In this document: in pieces, positions 62,529 through 64,000 of the stretch
Layout: each line of letters starts with the position of its first letter
Position numbering within the stretch: position 1 is the first letter of the stretch
NCBI GenBank assembly: GCA_036250195.1
Contig: JAVHZZ010000003.1
Location: 330,321,694-330,385,693 of the forward strand
Direction of reading: 5' to 3'
Source: Mixophyes australis
Lineage: Eukaryota; Chordata; Amphibia; Anura; Limnodynastidae
DNA length: 64,000 bases
The notes under the pieces: model-generated
Told to the model about the DNA's origin: nothing
What the model saw: the letters and a program-made list of their open reading frames with translations, nothing else
Databases searched by the model: none
Program-made: the position numbers and the translations under genes

Positions 62529-63904
62529 TCCCGGCCTCTGGCATCAGTAACTGTACTCCACTGTAACATAAATCACATTAGTAGGCCCCCAGTCATGGAT
62601 TGGGTAAGAGGGTTGAGGGTCATATATGACCTCAGTCTAGGGTTTAAGCTTGGTAGAGGATCATATTTAGTACATTGGATTGGATAACTTCTATTTCTTG
62701 AAATGTTTATTGTGAGGTTGTTATTCTCTATATTTCCTTTTTCTGTTAAATATCGTTATTAAATGTCATCATAAGACAATAAGAATAAGGTGTCAACAAT
62801 TTTGCATAATTAAAATATGACACAAATAGAAATAGTAATGAGAGAAGAAAATAGAAAAAAAGAAATGTCAGCTTTGAAGACCACTAATTCAGCACTTGCC
62901 AGACTACCATCCGCCTATCACTTGCCCCCAATACCATGGACGTGAGAACATATTTTCCCACTTTAACAAATATATGGATAAAGAATACTTTACTAATACA
63001 AAAATTCCAACAGAGCTATAGCACTTTTAAGCAATGGTTATCTTAATCACATTACACGATTGTAACGTATCACACAGACATACAATTACCTTACAATACC
63101 GATCTGTTATTAGCCAATCCTGGGGTAACCACTTCAGACTTGAACTGTTAGCAAGGCTCCTTTCCCGTTACTGCCAGTAAGGCAGCGGTCCTGCTTCACT
63201 GTCACCCCTATTTTGGCAGGCACACAGATCCACAAGTCCCACAGGGATTCCTCGCAAAAGGAAGAAAATTGCTGCTTCTCGGAGTCCTTCTCTGTAGCCT
63301 CCAATTCTTCTGGCAGACAAGTATAAGCTGTAACCCCTCGCCAGTCCCTCTCTGTTTTCCACACTCCACTTATGGCTCCCCAGTTGGAAGACCTTATCTT
63401 TCAGGGCTGGGTCATGTCTTCCCCTGGTTACCTAATTGGTGGATATTATCTCCCAGTGGTTGGAGGGTATGTTAGACACTGCCCATCTCAGTTTCAGATC
63501 CCCTGCTAGCAGCTACTCCTTGCTATCAGAAACTAACAGTTTACTCAATGGATTTCCTGAGAAGAGCATAATCACTGGAGATGAGATGAACAAAGTCATT
63601 GTTCCTGCATTTAACCCTGCAAATGCAGATTATCACTCTCTGGCTGAGTGACACTTCCCATGGAGTATGGCCCCCTATTCTGGATGCATAACCCGGCTAC
63701 TAGTCAGGACATGAGCCAGATCTTAGCCCACCGATGGGAGCAGGCTGCACTTGTCTTGAACTTGGCAAGATAGGCCTTACCTAGCATGACCATGGCTCTT
63801 TTACAAATGTAGCACTGGTACATGCATGAAACTTAGTTTAATCACAACATATATATTACATACTGTCACAAACGTGTTCCCAGCATCCCTTTCTCTCCTT
63901 TGAC
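62529..63904. other. Unassigned stretch
   Basis: The section 63120-63680 is less AT-rich with a 70-codon frame (63436-63651) lacking known domains; it may be retroelement-derived, but I cannot identify ends or motifs. Confidence 0.35.
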
Positions 63905-64000
63905 CTATATTTAATATCCCTATAGACAATCCCTCAGACCCTGCTGCCTCCAAACTTCTCTCCCTCTCCTCCTCCCTTGGACTCTTTTAGTTGACCACCT
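63905..64000 (+). mobile_element. L2-type LINE fragment running off the window
   Basis: The frame from about 63913 reads NIPIDNPSDPAASKLLSLSS and SLGLF then TAG. This corresponds to the region after the GDFN motif of the L2 endonuclease domain, where a DPAASKLLSLLSSLGL-like block is typical. Only the first ~90 bases are inside the window. Confidence 0.6.

Noticed and set aside
63436..63651. 71-codon open frame, possible exon
   Set aside because: No domain, no clear splice junctions and no recognised homologue; left as unassigned.

Overview
This is vertebrate nuclear DNA, AT-rich and intron-rich, with no prokaryotic gene organisation. The repeat mix points to an amphibian, most likely a frog: L2-type LINEs ending in GCGCTATATAAATAAA-like tails, V-SINEs, Penelope-like elements with hammerhead-like motifs, an L1/Tx1-like LINE, and dense 3-bp-TSD (Harbinger-type) and 8-bp-TSD (hAT-type) MITEs. 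The species assignment is inference from repeat content; I ran no search.

The one host gene that can be reconstructed completely is C1D, the exosome cofactor and nuclear corepressor of the Sas10/C1D family, on the minus strand. Coding exons lie at 45389-45249, 37825-37759, 37679-37624 and 27330-27157. All have canonical GT/AG junctions and compatible phases and together give a 145-residue protein. A non-coding first exon ends at 51677, downstream of a promoter with two ZNF143-like sites and a CRE-like site (about 51.74-51.87 kb). A poly(A) signal sits at 27053-27048. A second, unidentified host gene may be represented by a plus-strand exon at 61994-62191 that encodes a cadherin-like beta-sandwich segment.

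The rest is mostly transposon-derived. From 0.17 to 3.1 kb lies a palindromic Penelope-like remnant whose two arms were each hit by a separate L2 insertion. From 6.2 to 13.8 kb there are MITEs. From 14.4 to 19.3 kb there is a decayed PIF/Harbinger transposase gene, more MITEs and an L1/Tx1-like LINE. From 20.2 to 26.8 kb there are an L2 3' end, a full-length V-SINE and MITEs. The C1D introns (27.3-51.7 kb) carry MITEs, V-SINEs, a second inverted-repeat Penelope-like insertion bounded by a 15-bp direct repeat (31.7-33.3 kb), a long L2 copy (39.3-41.2 kb), a possible solo LTR (47.3-48.1 kb) and long microsatellites.

The most striking object is a complete hAT-type DNA transposon at 52499-59616, about 0.6 kb upstream of the C1D promoter. 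It has matching terminal inverted repeats, a perfect 8-bp target-site duplication (GTTATTTT), an uninterrupted 999-codon transposase ORF with a BED zinc finger and the expected acidic residues, and several tandem-repeat arrays in its flanking non-coding parts. Beyond it, 60-64 kb holds a large fold-back MITE, a Harbinger-like MITE, the candidate exon, a V-SINE and the start of another L2 copy that runs off the window.
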